From: Halorussus halobius
GTDB taxonomy: Archaea; Halobacteriota; Halobacteria; Halobacteriales; Haladaptataceae
Direction: 5' to 3'
DNA: 64,000 nucleotides
Assembly (NCBI RefSeq): GCF_004765805.1
Contig: NZ_ML219773.1
Span: 868,001-932,000 of the forward strand
Shown: positions 34,489 to 43,667 of the stretch, in pieces
Position numbering within the stretch: position 1 is the first letter of the stretch
Layout: each line of letters begins with the position of its first letter
Program-made: the position numbers and the translations under genes
Notes under the pieces: generated by a model
Databases searched by the model: none
Told to the model about the DNA's origin: nothing
Seen by the model: only the letters and a program-made list of their open reading frames with translations

Positions 34489-35139
34489 ATGGTGTTTCGT
34501 GGCGCTGAACCGCGACCGGCCCTGGAAGCGTTGACCGGGAAGCTGTTTCTCGTCGGCGGTGGGGCGGCCATCGCCTCGGCGGTCGGCAGTTCTGTCGGGG
34601 CGTTCGCGCTCGTTCCGCTCCCGGACGCTCTGGCGGCGCTCCCGCTGCTGTGGATGGTCGAGTCCCTCCCGGTGCTCGCAAGTCTCCCGCTCGCGGTCGC
34701 AGCCGTCGTCGTGCTGTATCCCCGGCTGGTCGACCGAACCCCGGCGGTGGCCACGAGCGGTCTGCTGCTCGCGGTGGTGCCGTGGTCCCTCTTCGCCGCA
34801 GTCCTCGCGTGGGGCTCTGCGAGCGTCGTGGTCCCGGGAGTGGCGTTCTCGCCGGATGCGGTGTTGTCGGCTCGCGCCGCCGGGCTGGCGCTGTGGCTCG
34901 CGTTTTTTCTGGGCGTCGGGCTCGCCGGCGTCTCCCTCCTGCAGACCGGCCGGCACTACCTCGCTGGCGGCGGCCTTTTGGCGTTCGTGGTGGCGTGGAA
35001 CGGGCCGCTTCTGCTTGCGGAGGCGACCGGCTACCCGCCCGGTCGGGTGCTCCGGTTCTCCCCCACGGGGACAGCACTGGCGATGGTGGTGATCGGCTAC
35101 TCGCTGTCGCCCGGGCAGGACCTCTCGGATGGGGGGTAA
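34489..35139 (+). CDS. Hypothetical membrane protein, six helices
   Basis: 216 residues with about six hydrophobic segments (20-40, 44-62, 66-83, 88-110, 128-150, 157-177) and a short acidic tail (PGQDLSDGG). No motif or family is recognised. The leaderless TATA box upstream and the long open frame with normal haloarchaeal codon bias support it. The next 280 bases (35140-35421) contain nothing I can identify. Confidence 0.65.
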   Translation: MVFRGAEPRPALEALTGKLFLVGGGAAIASAVGSSVGAFALVPLPDALAALPLLWMVESLPVLASLPLAVAAVVVLYPRLVDRTPAVATSGLLLAVVPWSLFAAVLAWGSASVVVPGVAFSPDAVLSARAAGLALWLAFFLGVGLAGVSLLQTGRHYLAGGGLLAFVVAWNGPLLLAEATGYPPGRVLRFSPTGTALAMVVIGYSLSPGQDLSDGG

Positions 35140-35421
35140 CCGCAGAGCACGAAGCGGCGGGCCATTCGCGTCCGACCGGCTCGACTTCGTCCGTTGGCCT
35201 CCGAAACGCCCGCGGTCCGTATCGTCGGTCCCTGCCATGGGGCGCGTCCCGTCGATGCCCCCGTCGTAGCAGCGCGGAACGTCCCGGACGTCTCGGCCCG
35301 AGCGGAAGCAGGTACCGCCGAACCCCCGAGAAACTGCGACCGCACACGCCCGACGGACGGTCCAGCCGGACTCCGGTCCGCAACAATCCATTTACGTCGA
35401 GTCGTCGAACCCGAGTAGAAC

Positions 35422-36153
35422 ATGCGACCAGCCATCCAGCTGTTCACGCTCCGGGGCCTCGCCGAACCGCTGCCGGACCTGCTCGCGCGGGTCGGCGAGA
35501 CGGCCTTCGAGGGCGTCGAGTTCGCGGGCCTCGGCGATTTCGACGCCCGGGAGATACGAACCGCGCTCGACGACGCCGACCTCGACGCGGCCGCGGCCCA
35601 CGTCGGTATCGAGGACCTCGACTCCGACCTCGACGGCGCGGTCGAGACCTGCCGCCGGCTCGACTGCGACCGCCTCGTGGTCCCGTACCTCGACGACGCG
35701 GCGTTTGCCAGCGAGGCCGCCGTCGCCGACGCCGCCCGCCGACTGCGCGACCTCGACGACCGGCTCGCCGACCGCGGCGTCGCGTTCGGCTACCACAACC
35801 ACGACCACGAGTTCACCGACCTCGGGGGGACCACCGGCTTCGACGCGCTGGTCGCCGAGACCGGCCTCGACCTCGAACTCGACCTCGGGTGGGTCACCGC
35901 CGCCGGCCGGGACCCCGTCGACCTGCTCGGGCGGCTCAGGGGGCGCGTGCCGGTGGTCCACTGCAAGGACGTCGCGGGCGACCGGCCGGTCGAACTCGGC
36001 GACGGCGACCTCGACCTCGACGCCTGCGTCCGGGCCGCCCGCGACGCCGGCACCGAGTGGCTGGTGTACGAACACGACGAACCCGACGACCCCGAGGCCT
36101 CGCTGGCCCACGGCGCGGCGACGCTCCCGGACCTGCTCGCGTCCGGCGAATGA
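35422..36153 (+). CDS. Sugar phosphate isomerase/epimerase (xylose isomerase-like TIM barrel)
   Basis: 243 residues. The TIM-barrel pattern is visible: AIQLFTLRG at the first strand, GVEFAGLGDF, RLVVPYLDD, AFGYHNHDHEF (metal-binding region), LDLELDLGWVTAAG and VVHCKDVAG, then WLVYEHDEPDDP with a probable catalytic Glu. The YHNHDHEF motif is typical of sugar-phosphate isomerases with a metal cofactor. Substrate unknown. No sugar pathway genes adjoin. Confidence 0.88.
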   Translation: MRPAIQLFTLRGLAEPLPDLLARVGETAFEGVEFAGLGDFDAREIRTALDDADLDAAAAHVGIEDLDSDLDGAVETCRRLDCDRLVVPYLDDAAFASEAAVADAARRLRDLDDRLADRGVAFGYHNHDHEFTDLGGTTGFDALVAETGLDLELDLGWVTAAGRDPVDLLGRLRGRVPVVHCKDVAGDRPVELGDGDLDLDACVRAARDAGTEWLVYEHDEPDDPEASLAHGAATLPDLLASGE

Positions 36154-36174
36154 GGGCGCTCGCAGCGAACGCAG

Positions 36175-36702
36175 CTACTCCCCGACGGTGACGTTCCCGG
36201 TGGTCGTCTGCGCGTCGTTGACCGTCACCTCGACCGCGTATTCGCCCGGTTCGCCGGGGTTGTCGACGGCGGGATACTCCACCACGACCACGTCGCCGGC
36301 TTCGAGGGTGTAGTCGGTGTCGAGTCCCACGGTGAACGAGTAGTCGTTGTTGTTGGCACCGCTGACGTGGCTCCCGTCGAACTCCCGGTCGAGCGCTCCG
36401 TCGCCGTCGGTGTCGACGCCGAGGCGTAGGTCCCCGTGTTGGACCGAGTCGACGCTGAACCGGTCGCGGGGGTAGGTGGCGGCGACCGACTCCCACTCGG
36501 AGCCTGCGCTCTCGTTCACCGTGACGCGGAGGGTGTGGTCGACGCCGGTCGCACCCGGCGTCGCGTTCCCCGACTCGACGACCGACCCGTCGGCTCCCGC
36601 GTCGTCGGCCGTCCCGTCGCCGGCGGGTCCGCCGCCGAGCCCCGAACAGCCGGCGAGCGATACGAGCGCGACCACGGCCACGACCATCGTCGTTCGTCGC
36701 AT
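36175..36702 (-). CDS. Secreted lipoprotein with a DUF1102/pilin-like body
   Basis: 175 residues. Signal of about 19 residues ends in SLAGC; an acidic Gly/Asp/Ala linker follows. The rest is beta-rich, with VDTDGDGALDREFDGS resembling a calcium-binding loop and YAVEVTVNDAQTT at the end. It should sit on the outer face of the membrane. Function unknown. Convergent with the isomerase gene; divergent from dnaG. Confidence 0.75.
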   Translation of the reverse strand: MRRTTMVVAVVALVSLAGCSGLGGGPAGDGTADDAGADGSVVESGNATPGATGVDHTLRVTVNESAGSEWESVAATYPRDRFSVDSVQHGDLRLGVDTDGDGALDREFDGSHVSGANNNDYSFTVGLDTDYTLEAGDVVVVEYPAVDNPGEPGEYAVEVTVNDAQTTTGNVTVGE

Positions 36703-36850
36703 GCGCTCCCGTCGAGAGGGGAGCCCTGAATGCCTTCTGGCTCCCGGGCGGACCGCGTTCCGGTCTCGCGCACGGGCGCGAACGCGGACCTCGGCTCCGG
36801 CCGGCGAATCGCCGCCGGTGACGACAGGTATTTCAGTTTCGGTGTGTCAT

Positions 36851-36857
36851 TTTAAAA
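36851..36857 (+). promoter_or_regulatory. TATA box upstream of dnaG
   Basis: TTTAAAA in an A+T-rich patch, about 75 bases before the dnaG ATG at 36930, predicting a leader of around 50 bases. A second in-frame alternative start was not found. Confidence 0.45.
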
Positions 36858-36929
36858 CATCCATGGCCGCGTTCACGCACATGGACACGTCACCATCAAC
36901 CCGCCCCACAGAGGGGCAGTTCATCACTC

Positions 36930-38360
36930 ATGGACGACACAGCAAAATACGTCATTCACGCCGACATCACCGCGGACGGGGTGGTCGAGCGCAGCGACGT
37001 CGTCGGGGCGGTCTTCGGCCAGACCGAGGGCCTGCTCGGCGACGACCTCGACCTCCGTGACCTCCAGCAGTCCTCCAAACTCGGACGCATCGACGTCGAC
37101 GTCGACAGCGAGAACGGACAGTCGTTCGGCACCATCACCATCGCCTCCAGCCTCGACAAGGTCGAGACCTCCATCCTCGCGGCCTCCCTGGAGACCATCA
37201 GCAGGGTCGGCCCCTGCCGGGCCACGGTCTCGGTCGCGAGCATCGAGGACGTGCGGGCCGCCAAGCGCCGGACGGTGGTCGACCGCGCGAAGGAACTCCT
37301 CTCGGACTCGTTCGACGAGGACGTGATGACCAGCCGGGAGATTCTCGAAGAGGTCCGCCAGAGCGTCCGCGTCGAGGACATCGTCGAGTTCGAGGGCCTG
37401 CCCGCCGGCCCCCGCGTCGCCGAAAGCGACGCCGTGGTCGTGGTCGAGGGACGGGCGGACGTGCTCAACCTGCTCCAGTACGGCGTCAAGAACGCCGTCG
37501 CGGTCGAGGGCACCAACGTCCCCGACGCGGTGGCCGAACTGACCCAGGACCGGACCGTCACCGTGTTCCTCGACGACGACCGGGGCGGCGACCTCATCCG
37601 GAAGGAACTCGCGCAGGTCGCCGACGTCGACTACGTGGCGTTCGCGCCCACCGGCAAGTCGGTCGAGGACCTCTCGCGCCACGAGGTCATGTCCGCGCTC
37701 CGGAGCAAGCGGCCCTTCGAGGACGCGGTGGCCGACGACGAGGGGACCGCCGAGAGCGAGCGCGTCGAGGACGCGCCCGAGTCGCCGACCGACGGCGAAG
37801 GAGCCGCGAGCGCCGGCCCGTCGGCATCCGACGCCGGCGAGGCCGGACCGGCCGCGACCGACGGGAGCGCCCGTCCCGCGCCCGAGACCGACGCCGGAGC
37901 CGACGCCCCCGACTCGCCGGAGTCGACGGTCACTCCGAGCGCCGACGCGGAGGCCGTGGCCGCGGACGGGACGGCCGCGACCGACGAGGGCGGAGCCGAC
38001 GACCTCGAAGCGGACGCGACGACGCCCGACGAACCGAGCGCCGACTCGGGCGCACCCGCCGACTCGGAGCCCGCGACTCTGCGCGAACACGTCGAGGCCG
38101 TCCTCGACGACGCGAGCGGGACGGCGCGCCTGCTCGACGAGGCGTTCGGCGTGCTGGACGAGGTCGACGCCGAGGAGGCCTTCGACGCGGTCGAGCGCGC
38201 CGACGAGCCACCGTTCGCGGTAATCGTGGACGGCACGGCCGACCAGCGCCTGCTCGACGTGTCGGCCCAGCGGGGCGTCGGACAGGTCGTCGCCCGGGAG
38301 TCGGGCGAGTACGTCAAACAGCCCGCCGACGTGCGGATCCGGACTGCGGACCAGTTCTGA
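36930..38360 (+). CDS. dnaG: Archaeal DnaG: bacterial-type primase homologue / exosome subunit
   Basis: 476 residues. N-terminal archaeal domain (1-160; [19 protein letters not shown]), then a Toprim domain (167-245) with Glu173 in VVEGRAD and DDDRGG at 215-220, the metal-binding residues, and [17 protein letters not shown]. In archaea DnaG is chiefly a structural subunit of the RNA-degrading exosome with primase activity reported in some species. A long acidic, Ala/Asp/Pro-rich linker (about 268-395) joins a C-terminal helical domain (396-476). The linker is longer than in non-halophiles. Confidence 0.93.
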   Translation: MDDTAKYVIHADITADGVVERSDVVGAVFGQTEGLLGDDLDLRDLQQSSKLGRIDVDVDSENGQSFGTITIASSLDKVETSILAASLETISRVGPCRATVSVASIEDVRAAKRRTVVDRAKELLSDSFDEDVMTSREILEEVRQSVRVEDIVEFEGLPAGPRVAESDAVVVVEGRADVLNLLQYGVKNAVAVEGTNVPDAVAELTQDRTVTVFLDDDRGGDLIRKELAQVADVDYVAFAPTGKSVEDLSRHEVMSALRSKRPFEDAVADDEGTAESERVEDAPESPTDGEGAASAGPSASDAGEAGPAATDGSARPAPETDAGADAPDSPESTVTPSADAEAVAADGTAATDEGGADDLEADATTPDEPSADSGAPADSEPATLREHVEAVLDDASGTARLLDEAFGVLDEVDAEEAFDAVERADEPPFAVIVDGTADQRLLDVSAQRGVGQVVARESGEYVKQPADVRIRTADQF

Positions 38361-38402
38361 GTCCGCGACGATTCTCCTGCCTTCGCGTCGTCGCTCGCCG
38401 CG

Positions 38403-39275
38403 TCAGCGACGCCAGTGGTCGAGGACGCGACAGGCCGCGTCGAGTTCGACGACCAGCGACTCGTCGCCGAGGTCGACCGTGAGCCGGACCGCCGGGGCGT
38501 CGCCGTCGCAGTCGGCGACCTCGCTCACGCGCGCCAGGTCGTGCGGCCCGAGCTGTGCGTCCGCCGGCCCCAGCCCGCGCTCGTCGTACAGGCGCTCGAC
38601 CGCCGGATGGCCCAGGACGGCGTGAGCGACGGGCAGCGGATAGGACAGCCAGCAGTCCTCGCACGACGCCGTCGCGTACGCGACGTCGTCGAGGAGGTAC
38701 GAGTCCGGGACCGACTCGCGCGGAACGGAGAGGCCGGCGGTCCCCACACAGCGCGGGCAGACCCCCGAACGCAGGAGTCGGACGTCGCAGGCGTGTCTCC
38801 GGAGCGAGACGTCGATGGCCTCCGACAGCGTGCGGTCCGCGAGCGCTCGCGGCGCGAGCGGGTACGCGACCGCAGCGCCGTGGTCCGGGCACACGACGAA
38901 CAGCGAGTGGTCCCGGTAGGCGGCCACGAGCGCCTGCCCGCAGTGTGGACACTCGTAGTCGGTCCCCTGGGGGTCGACCGAGGCGGCGTCGCCGTCGTAG
39001 GTTCCGGCTCGAATCGCCGAGGCGATTTCGAGGGCCGCCACTCGCGGCCGGTATCGCCCGTCGACCTTGCGGACGAACTCGTCCTGGAGTTCGTCGAGGT
39101 GGTAGCTGAACCGGCTGGTGTCCTCGACGCCGACCTGCTCGCGCAACTCCGAGAACGTCGGCCACTCGGACGACCACGCCTCGTCGTACCGGGCCGCGAG
39201 CGCGAGCAGGATGCGAACCCGCGTCTCGTCGGTCAGGACCGCGTACGTCTCGTCGTGCGCGCCGTCGCCCGGCAT
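38403..39275 (-). CDS. ArsR-type helix-turn-helix regulator with two zinc-ribbon-like segments
   Basis: 290 residues. The N-terminal ~75 form an ArsR-type winged helix (AVLTDETRVRILLALA, FSELREQVGVEDTSRFSYHL). A central block has CPHCG (~107) and CPDHG, and a second CPRC (~172) with CEDC (~202), so two zinc ribbons are plausible. It is divergent from the small ORF and ABC-2 genes at 39387-41277 and may regulate them. MPGDGAHDETY is taken as start. Confidence 0.8.
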   Translation of the reverse strand: MPGDGAHDETYAVLTDETRVRILLALAARYDEAWSSEWPTFSELREQVGVEDTSRFSYHLDELQDEFVRKVDGRYRPRVAALEIASAIRAGTYDGDAASVDPQGTDYECPHCGQALVAAYRDHSLFVVCPDHGAAVAYPLAPRALADRTLSEAIDVSLRRHACDVRLLRSGVCPRCVGTAGLSVPRESVPDSYLLDDVAYATASCEDCWLSYPLPVAHAVLGHPAVERLYDERGLGPADAQLGPHDLARVSEVADCDGDAPAVRLTVDLGDESLVVELDAACRVLDHWRR

Positions 39276-39353
39276 ACGTCCCGGTAGCACGGCTCCCCGC
39301 CTACGTGTTCCGGTTCGAGACGTCAACGAGCCAACTTAAAGGTCGTCCAGATA

Positions 39354-39362
39354 ACATTTATT
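39354..39362 (+). promoter_or_regulatory. TATA box of the small ORF-ABC operon
   Basis: ACATTTATT, centred 29 bases before the GTG at 39387. That spacing predicts a message beginning at the GTG of the small ORF and not at the permease start at 39566. Confidence 0.55.
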
Positions 39363-39386
39363 CCCGGCCCGAGACAACCCCCGGTC

Positions 39387-39569
39387 GTGCCGGATTCAGT
39401 TTCGAGACCGACGGCAGTCGCAACCGAGTCGTTCGCCGACCGGGCCGGGGTCGGTCCCGTCGCGGCGGTCCCCGCTGACGCCATCCCGGCCGAAACGGCG
39501 ACGGACGTCGGGTCGAGACGACCGGCCCCAAGGCGCGACGGACGCCACGTCGGGGGTGACTGCGCGTGA
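39387..39569 (+). CDS. Small leaderless ORF coupled to the ABC permease
   Basis: 60 residues from GTG: an Ala/Val/Asp-rich first half (VGPVAAVPADAIPAETATDV) and a basic Arg/Gly end (RPAPRRDGRHVGGDC). The stop TGA overlaps the GTG of the permease by four bases (GTGA), so translation of the two is likely coupled. No motif or signal peptide. It could be a true micro-protein, a precursor peptide handled by the transporter, or a leader that only delivers ribosomes. Confidence 0.45.
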   Translation: MPDSVSRPTAVATESFADRAGVGPVAAVPADAIPAETATDVGSRRPAPRRDGRHVGGDCA

Positions 39570-40429
39570 GCGACGCCACCGGGGCCGTCGAGGACGTCGA
39601 AGCGTCGAGCGAGTCGCGGACGGCGACGCCGGCCGAGTCGACGCGCGGCGTCTGGGTCGAACAGGCAATGGGGTTCACCTACCGGACGCTCCGGGACGTG
39701 GCGCGGAGTTGGACCGTGCTGGGGGTCGCCGTCGGCCTGCCCCCGACGATGTACCTGCTCGTGACCGCGACCCGGGAGTTCGACCCGGCGACGAAAGGCT
39801 TGTTCGCGGTCGGCATCGCGGTGCTGGGCGCGATGATAGCGTCGCTGACCGTGTTCGGGAGCCAACTCGCCGTCGACCTGGAGTCCGACCGGTTCCTCGC
39901 GTACCGTTCGATGTCGGTGCGTCCCTCGGCCGACCTCGCGGGCCGGATGGCGGCCGGGCTGGCGGTCGCCGCGCTGGCGCTCGGGGTCGGACTCGTGGTC
40001 GGACTCCTCGACGGCGCGCCGCTCGGCGTCGGCGGCGTCGTCCCGGCGATGGTGTCTGTCGCCGCGTTCGTCGGCCTGAGCGTGGTGTTCATGGCGGCCG
40101 CGATTCCCGTCGTCGCGGCCGCGAACAACGAGCAGTACGCCCAGTTCGTGCTGTCGCTGGTCGCGGTGTTCGCGTTCATGCTCACCGGGTACAACGGCGT
40201 GATGCCCTCGATTGCGATACTCGACGAGTCGGTCGTCCAGTGGTTCCCGAACGCGCTCGCCACCCGCGCGATGGCGGTCCGCCTCGTCGCCGTCGAGGGG
40301 GCGTCGCGCGTCGGCTTCGCCGGGACGGCCAATCGGCTCGTTCCCCTCGCCGGATACGCCGTCGTCGCGGCAGTGGCCGGCGTCCTCCTCTCGCGCTGGC
40401 AGTTGTACGACGGGAGGTCCGGCCGATGA
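39566..40429 (+). CDS. ABC-2-type transporter permease
   Basis: 287 residues from GTG. A ~35-residue acidic lead precedes six hydrophobic segments; ATGR-like 'FTYRTLRDVARSWT' is followed by a membrane pair, and FAFMLTGYNGVMPSIAILDE is a reentrant-type segment seen in ABC-2 exporters. It overlaps the ATPase gene by four bases (ATGA). With the ATPase it forms an exporter of unknown substrate. A divergent HTH gene lies upstream. Confidence 0.83.
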   Translation: MSDATGAVEDVEASSESRTATPAESTRGVWVEQAMGFTYRTLRDVARSWTVLGVAVGLPPTMYLLVTATREFDPATKGLFAVGIAVLGAMIASLTVFGSQLAVDLESDRFLAYRSMSVRPSADLAGRMAAGLAVAALALGVGLVVGLLDGAPLGVGGVVPAMVSVAAFVGLSVVFMAAAIPVVAAANNEQYAQFVLSLVAVFAFMLTGYNGVMPSIAILDESVVQWFPNALATRAMAVRLVAVEGASRVGFAGTANRLVPLAGYAVVAAVAGVLLSRWQLYDGRSGR

Positions 40430-41277
40430 GCGACCCGATTCTGGTCGCCGAGAACGTCGGGAAGTCGTTCGGCGACGAGGCCGTGGTCGGGGGCATCGAC
40501 CTGACCGTCGACCCCGGCGAAGTCGTCGTCCTGATGGGACCGAACGGCACGGGCAAGTCGGTCCTCGTCTCGTGTCTCGCCGGCGGGCTGGTCCCGTCGG
40601 CGGGCCGGGTCGAGGTCGCGGGTCGGCCGCCCGCGTCGGACCCCGGCACGACGAGTTTCCTGCTTCAGGACGCGCTCTGTCTCGACAGGCTGACCGGCCG
40701 GGAGAACGTCGCGTTCTACGACCGTCTCAACCCGACGTTCACCGACGAGTGGCGCACGCTGGTCGAGACGTTCGGCATCGACGACCGGCTCGACGACCGA
40801 GTGGCCCACTACTCCGGCGGGATGCGTCGAAAGCTCGAACTCGCCATCGCGCTCAGCATCGAGGCCCCGCTGTACGTCCTCGACGAGCCGACGGCCGCCC
40901 TCGATCTGACGATGGTGAGCGAGGTCCACCACAGGCTGTCGGAGCTTCGCGACCGTGGGAAGGGGGTCCTCGTGACGACTCACCTGCCGATGGACGCCGA
41001 CGTCGCCGACCGGATCGTGTTCCTCACCGGTGACGGCGTCGTGGCGTCCGGGACGCCCGACGCGCTCCTGTCGTCGGTCCCGCCGGTCGTCGAGGCGTCG
41101 CTGGGAAGCGCCGACGCGCTCGCCGACGAGGTGATGGACGGACGCCTGTTCAGGGGCGACGGCGTCGTCCGCGGCTTCCTCGACTCGGACGCGGCGGGCG
41201 TCGACGACCTCGGGGACGCTCGCGTGACCGACCCCACGTACGCCGACCTGTTCAACTACCTCCGGTTCGCGGACTGA
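40426..41277 (+). CDS. ABC transporter ATP-binding protein
   Basis: 283 residues. Walker A is GPNGTGKSV (Val in place of the usual Thr/Ser after GKS), followed by a Q-loop LLQDALCLDRLTGRENV, signature YSGGMRRKLELAIAL, Walker B LYVLDEPTAALD and H-loop TTHLPMDA. The sequence family is the DrrA/CcmA-like exporter ATPases. The C-terminal ~75 residues are a small accessory domain ending in DPTYADLFNYLRF. The ATG overlaps the permease stop. Confidence 0.9.
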   Translation: MSDPILVAENVGKSFGDEAVVGGIDLTVDPGEVVVLMGPNGTGKSVLVSCLAGGLVPSAGRVEVAGRPPASDPGTTSFLLQDALCLDRLTGRENVAFYDRLNPTFTDEWRTLVETFGIDDRLDDRVAHYSGGMRRKLELAIALSIEAPLYVLDEPTAALDLTMVSEVHHRLSELRDRGKGVLVTTHLPMDADVADRIVFLTGDGVVASGTPDALLSSVPPVVEASLGSADALADEVMDGRLFRGDGVVRGFLDSDAAGVDDLGDARVTDPTYADLFNYLRFAD

Positions 41278-41411
41278 CCGGCTCCGGTGGTCGGACAGTT
41301 CCGTCGCCCGGCCGAGCGAGACGCCCGGCTTCGGTTCGGTCGTCCCCAGTTTCCGCACAGCACTCCGTCACCCGTCCCGCCCGTTCGTGGTACAGTATCG
41401 GAACCCAGCCC

Positions 41412-41460
41412 CGTAACGCTCCGTAACAACCTGTTACAATCTGTTTCATTTCGTAACGCT
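41412..41460 (+). promoter_or_regulatory. Palindromic operator with flanking repeats
   Basis: GTAACA-ACC-TGTTAC (41423-41437) is a perfect 6-bp inverted repeat with a 3-base spacer. CGTAACGCT occurs on both sides (41412-41420 and 41452-41460). The block ends 28 bases before the ATG at 41489 and overlaps the core promoter position. Confidence 0.6.
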
Positions 41461-41488
41461 TAACAGTCCCGCGCCGGAACGACGGGGT

Positions 41489-41824
41489 ATGTCCGAAACG
41501 GTGCGAGTCCGAGACGACGACTACGAACGGATGCAGTCCGCACAGGACGTTCTGGGGCTGCCGTTCCCGGAGGTCGTCCATCTCAGTCTGACCACGGACC
41601 TGTTGAAGGGGAGTCCGGCACAGAACGCACGTCGGGCGATGCAGTACTACTACACGTACATCCTCCGCGAGTACGACGACGTGCGCGACGTTCCCGTCGA
41701 GGAGCTGTCGTTCGACAGCGCGGACCAGGCGAAAGCCGGGCTGACCATCGGCGCGGAGAAACACGAGAACCAGCTTCAAGAACAGCGGAAAGCGCGGCGA
41801 GCCGAGTCCTCACGCCCGTCCTAA
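41489..41824 (+). CDS. Conserved haloarchaeal protein of unknown function
   Basis: 111 residues. A short N-terminal strand (TVRVRDDDYERMQSAQDVLG) and helices are compatible with a ribbon-helix-helix-like or all-alpha protein, but no family is recognised. The elaborate palindromic repeats directly upstream suggest tight, perhaps auto-, regulation. Its last 15 bases overlap the 3' end of the opposite-strand acetyltransferase gene. Confidence 0.6.
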   Translation: MSETVRVRDDDYERMQSAQDVLGLPFPEVVHLSLTTDLLKGSPAQNARRAMQYYYTYILREYDDVRDVPVEELSFDSADQAKAGLTIGAEKHENQLQEQRKARRAESSRPS

Positions 41825-42238
41825 CTCCCGACTCATCGTTATCCCCTCGCTGCCGTCCTCGTAGTAGTCCGCGACGCGACCCACTTCCGCGAAGCCCAGC
41901 GACTCGTACAGTCGTCGGGCGGCGTCGTTGTCGGGGTGGACCGTGAGCCGAATTTCGGAACACCCCGCCGCGCGAAGGCGGTCGCAGGCGGCCGCAAGCA
42001 GTCGTTTCGCTCGGCCCGCCCGACGGTGCGCCGGCTCGACGACGATCTCCGCGACGTATCCCGTTTCGTCGTCGTGGAAGGCCGCGAGGTAGCCGACCGG
42101 CGTGCCCTCCGCGGTCGAGACCAGAACGAGCGGTGGCCCGTCGACGGCGTACGCCAGCAGGGCGGGATTCGGCTCCCGGAGGTTGGTCTGGATGGCGCGC
42201 AGGCGCTCGCGGTCACCGGCCTCGGCCGCTCGAATCAC
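41810..42238 (-). CDS. GNAT-family N-acetyltransferase (RimI-like)
   Basis: 142 residues from GTG. It contains the acetyl-CoA loop VVEPAHRRAGRAKRLLAAA and the C-terminal motif HPDNDAARRLYESLGFAEVG with the conserved Tyr/Phe. Substrate unknown; RimI-like N-terminal protein acetylation is possible. Its GTG overlaps the stop of the upstream DUF92 gene by four bases, so the two are co-translated. Confidence 0.87.
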   Translation of the reverse strand: MIRAAEAGDRERLRAIQTNLREPNPALLAYAVDGPPLVLVSTAEGTPVGYLAAFHDDETGYVAEIVVEPAHRRAGRAKRLLAAACDRLRAAGCSEIRLTVHPDNDAARRLYESLGFAEVGRVADYYEDGSEGITMSRELGRA

Positions 42239-43545
42239 GGCAACGCGACCACCGCGAGGCCCGCGCCGACGAGCGCGCCCGTGAGCGTGGCGAGGAAGTT
42301 GACGCCCTGATTGCCCAGCGCGTCGCCTTCGAGGGTCGCGCCGAGCAGGCTGTCGGTCGTCATCCCGGCCACGCCCGCCGCGACGACGACCGCCGCGCCC
42401 GTCGGGTCCACGCTGTCGAACAGCGCGAACGCGATGGCCGCGACGACCGCCGCGCCCGCGAGCCCCGCGAGTTCGCCCTGCCACGTCACCGCGCCGTCGG
42501 TCCCGGGGTCGACGGGTTCGAGCGTGGTGACCAGCCGAGGGTCGTCGAACACGCCGCCGATTTCGCTGGAGAGGGTGTCGCTCATCGCGGTGGCGACCGA
42601 GCCGGTGAACGCGAACAGGAACAGCTCGCCCGGCACCGGGAGCCGGCCGCGCGCAGCGTACGCCAGCACCGCCGCCAGCGCGACCGCCGCGTTGCCGAGC
42701 ACGTTGCCGGTGCCGCGGGCACCCTCGTTGTCCTCGGCGACGCCGCGGGCCTGCTTTTGCTCGTAGCGGAACTTGGTCGAGAGGCTGCCGACGCCGAAGA
42801 AGGCGATGAGGACGGCGAACCACGCGTAGCCCCCGAGCACGATGGTCAGCACCGCCAGCAGCGCGCCGGTCATCATCCCCGGGATGGAGGCGGCGTCGAG
42901 CGCCCACGAGACGTAGCCGAACAGCGCGCTCACGACGATGGCGACCGCGACGCCCTCGACGGTCACGACCACCGTGAGGTCGGCGAACAGCCACAGCAGC
43001 AGCGCGACCGAGAGGACCACCAGCGGGTCGTCGCGGGCGAACAGCACCGACCGGAGCAGCCCCGCCAGCATCGCGCCGCTGGCCGCGAGGAAGACGAGTT
43101 CCGGCAGCGCGGGCGCGACGGCGACGCCCTCGACGGTCAGCACGGCGAGTTGCCCGGCGGTGGCCGCGGCCAGTCCGCCGGCGACGAACGCGCCCGTCCG
43201 GACGATGGCGTCGGCGTCGAACCGCGACGCGACTTGGTGGGCCAGATTGCCGTAGCCGACCACGAGGACGCTGGCGACGAAGACGTGGGTCGGCAGGCGG
43301 GCGAACAGCGCGAGGAGCGCGACGCCCGTGGCGGCGAAGCCGAAGGCCGCGAGCCCGTGGAGTCGCCCCGCCTGCCGGTCGGCGGGCCGGGCGAACAGTT
43401 CGAACGCCGGTCCGTCGGTGACCGACAGCGCGAGGACCGCTATCGCGCCGAACGCTCCGGCGGTGGCCCATCCGAACATCGGGGCGGCCAGCGACAGGGT
43501 GGCCACTGCGGCGAACGCCGCCGCGCGCCGAACTCTGGAGGTCAC
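42235..43545 (-). CDS. DUF92/VTE6-like membrane protein
   Basis: 436 residues from GTG, about 11-12 membrane helices in two parts. The C-terminal half carries the DUF92 hallmarks: FFGVGSLSTKFRYEQKQARG, GTGNVLGNAA, SVATAMSDTLSSEIGGV, GVAGMTTDSLLGATLEG. Plant VTE6 of this family is a phytyl-phosphate kinase, and the archaeal role is unknown but probably also acts on isoprenoid phosphates. Co-directional with MFS upstream and GNAT downstream; cis-prenyltransferase genes lie 4 kb away. Confidence 0.85.
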   Translation of the reverse strand: MTSRVRRAAAFAAVATLSLAAPMFGWATAGAFGAIAVLALSVTDGPAFELFARPADRQAGRLHGLAAFGFAATGVALLALFARLPTHVFVASVLVVGYGNLAHQVASRFDADAIVRTGAFVAGGLAAATAGQLAVLTVEGVAVAPALPELVFLAASGAMLAGLLRSVLFARDDPLVVLSVALLLWLFADLTVVVTVEGVAVAIVVSALFGYVSWALDAASIPGMMTGALLAVLTIVLGGYAWFAVLIAFFGVGSLSTKFRYEQKQARGVAEDNEGARGTGNVLGNAAVALAAVLAYAARGRLPVPGELFLFAFTGSVATAMSDTLSSEIGGVFDDPRLVTTLEPVDPGTDGAVTWQGELAGLAGAAVVAAIAFALFDSVDPTGAAVVVAAGVAGMTTDSLLGATLEGDALGNQGVNFLATLTGALVGAGLAVVALP

Positions 43546-43667
43546 GATGTGCGAGCGTTCCGCCGACGCCCACTTAATGCTCCCGAAGCGACCGGCACGA
43601 CGCCGGACGTGGGGCCGACGCGCGTCTGACGCCGGGCGGAGAGGCGACCGTGGGTCCGCCCGCGCGG

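Noticed and set aside
33466-35391. A 641-codon minus-strand frame across the AI-2E and 34489 genes
   Set aside because: It has no recognisable domain and is low-complexity; the plus-strand proteins have clear membrane helices.
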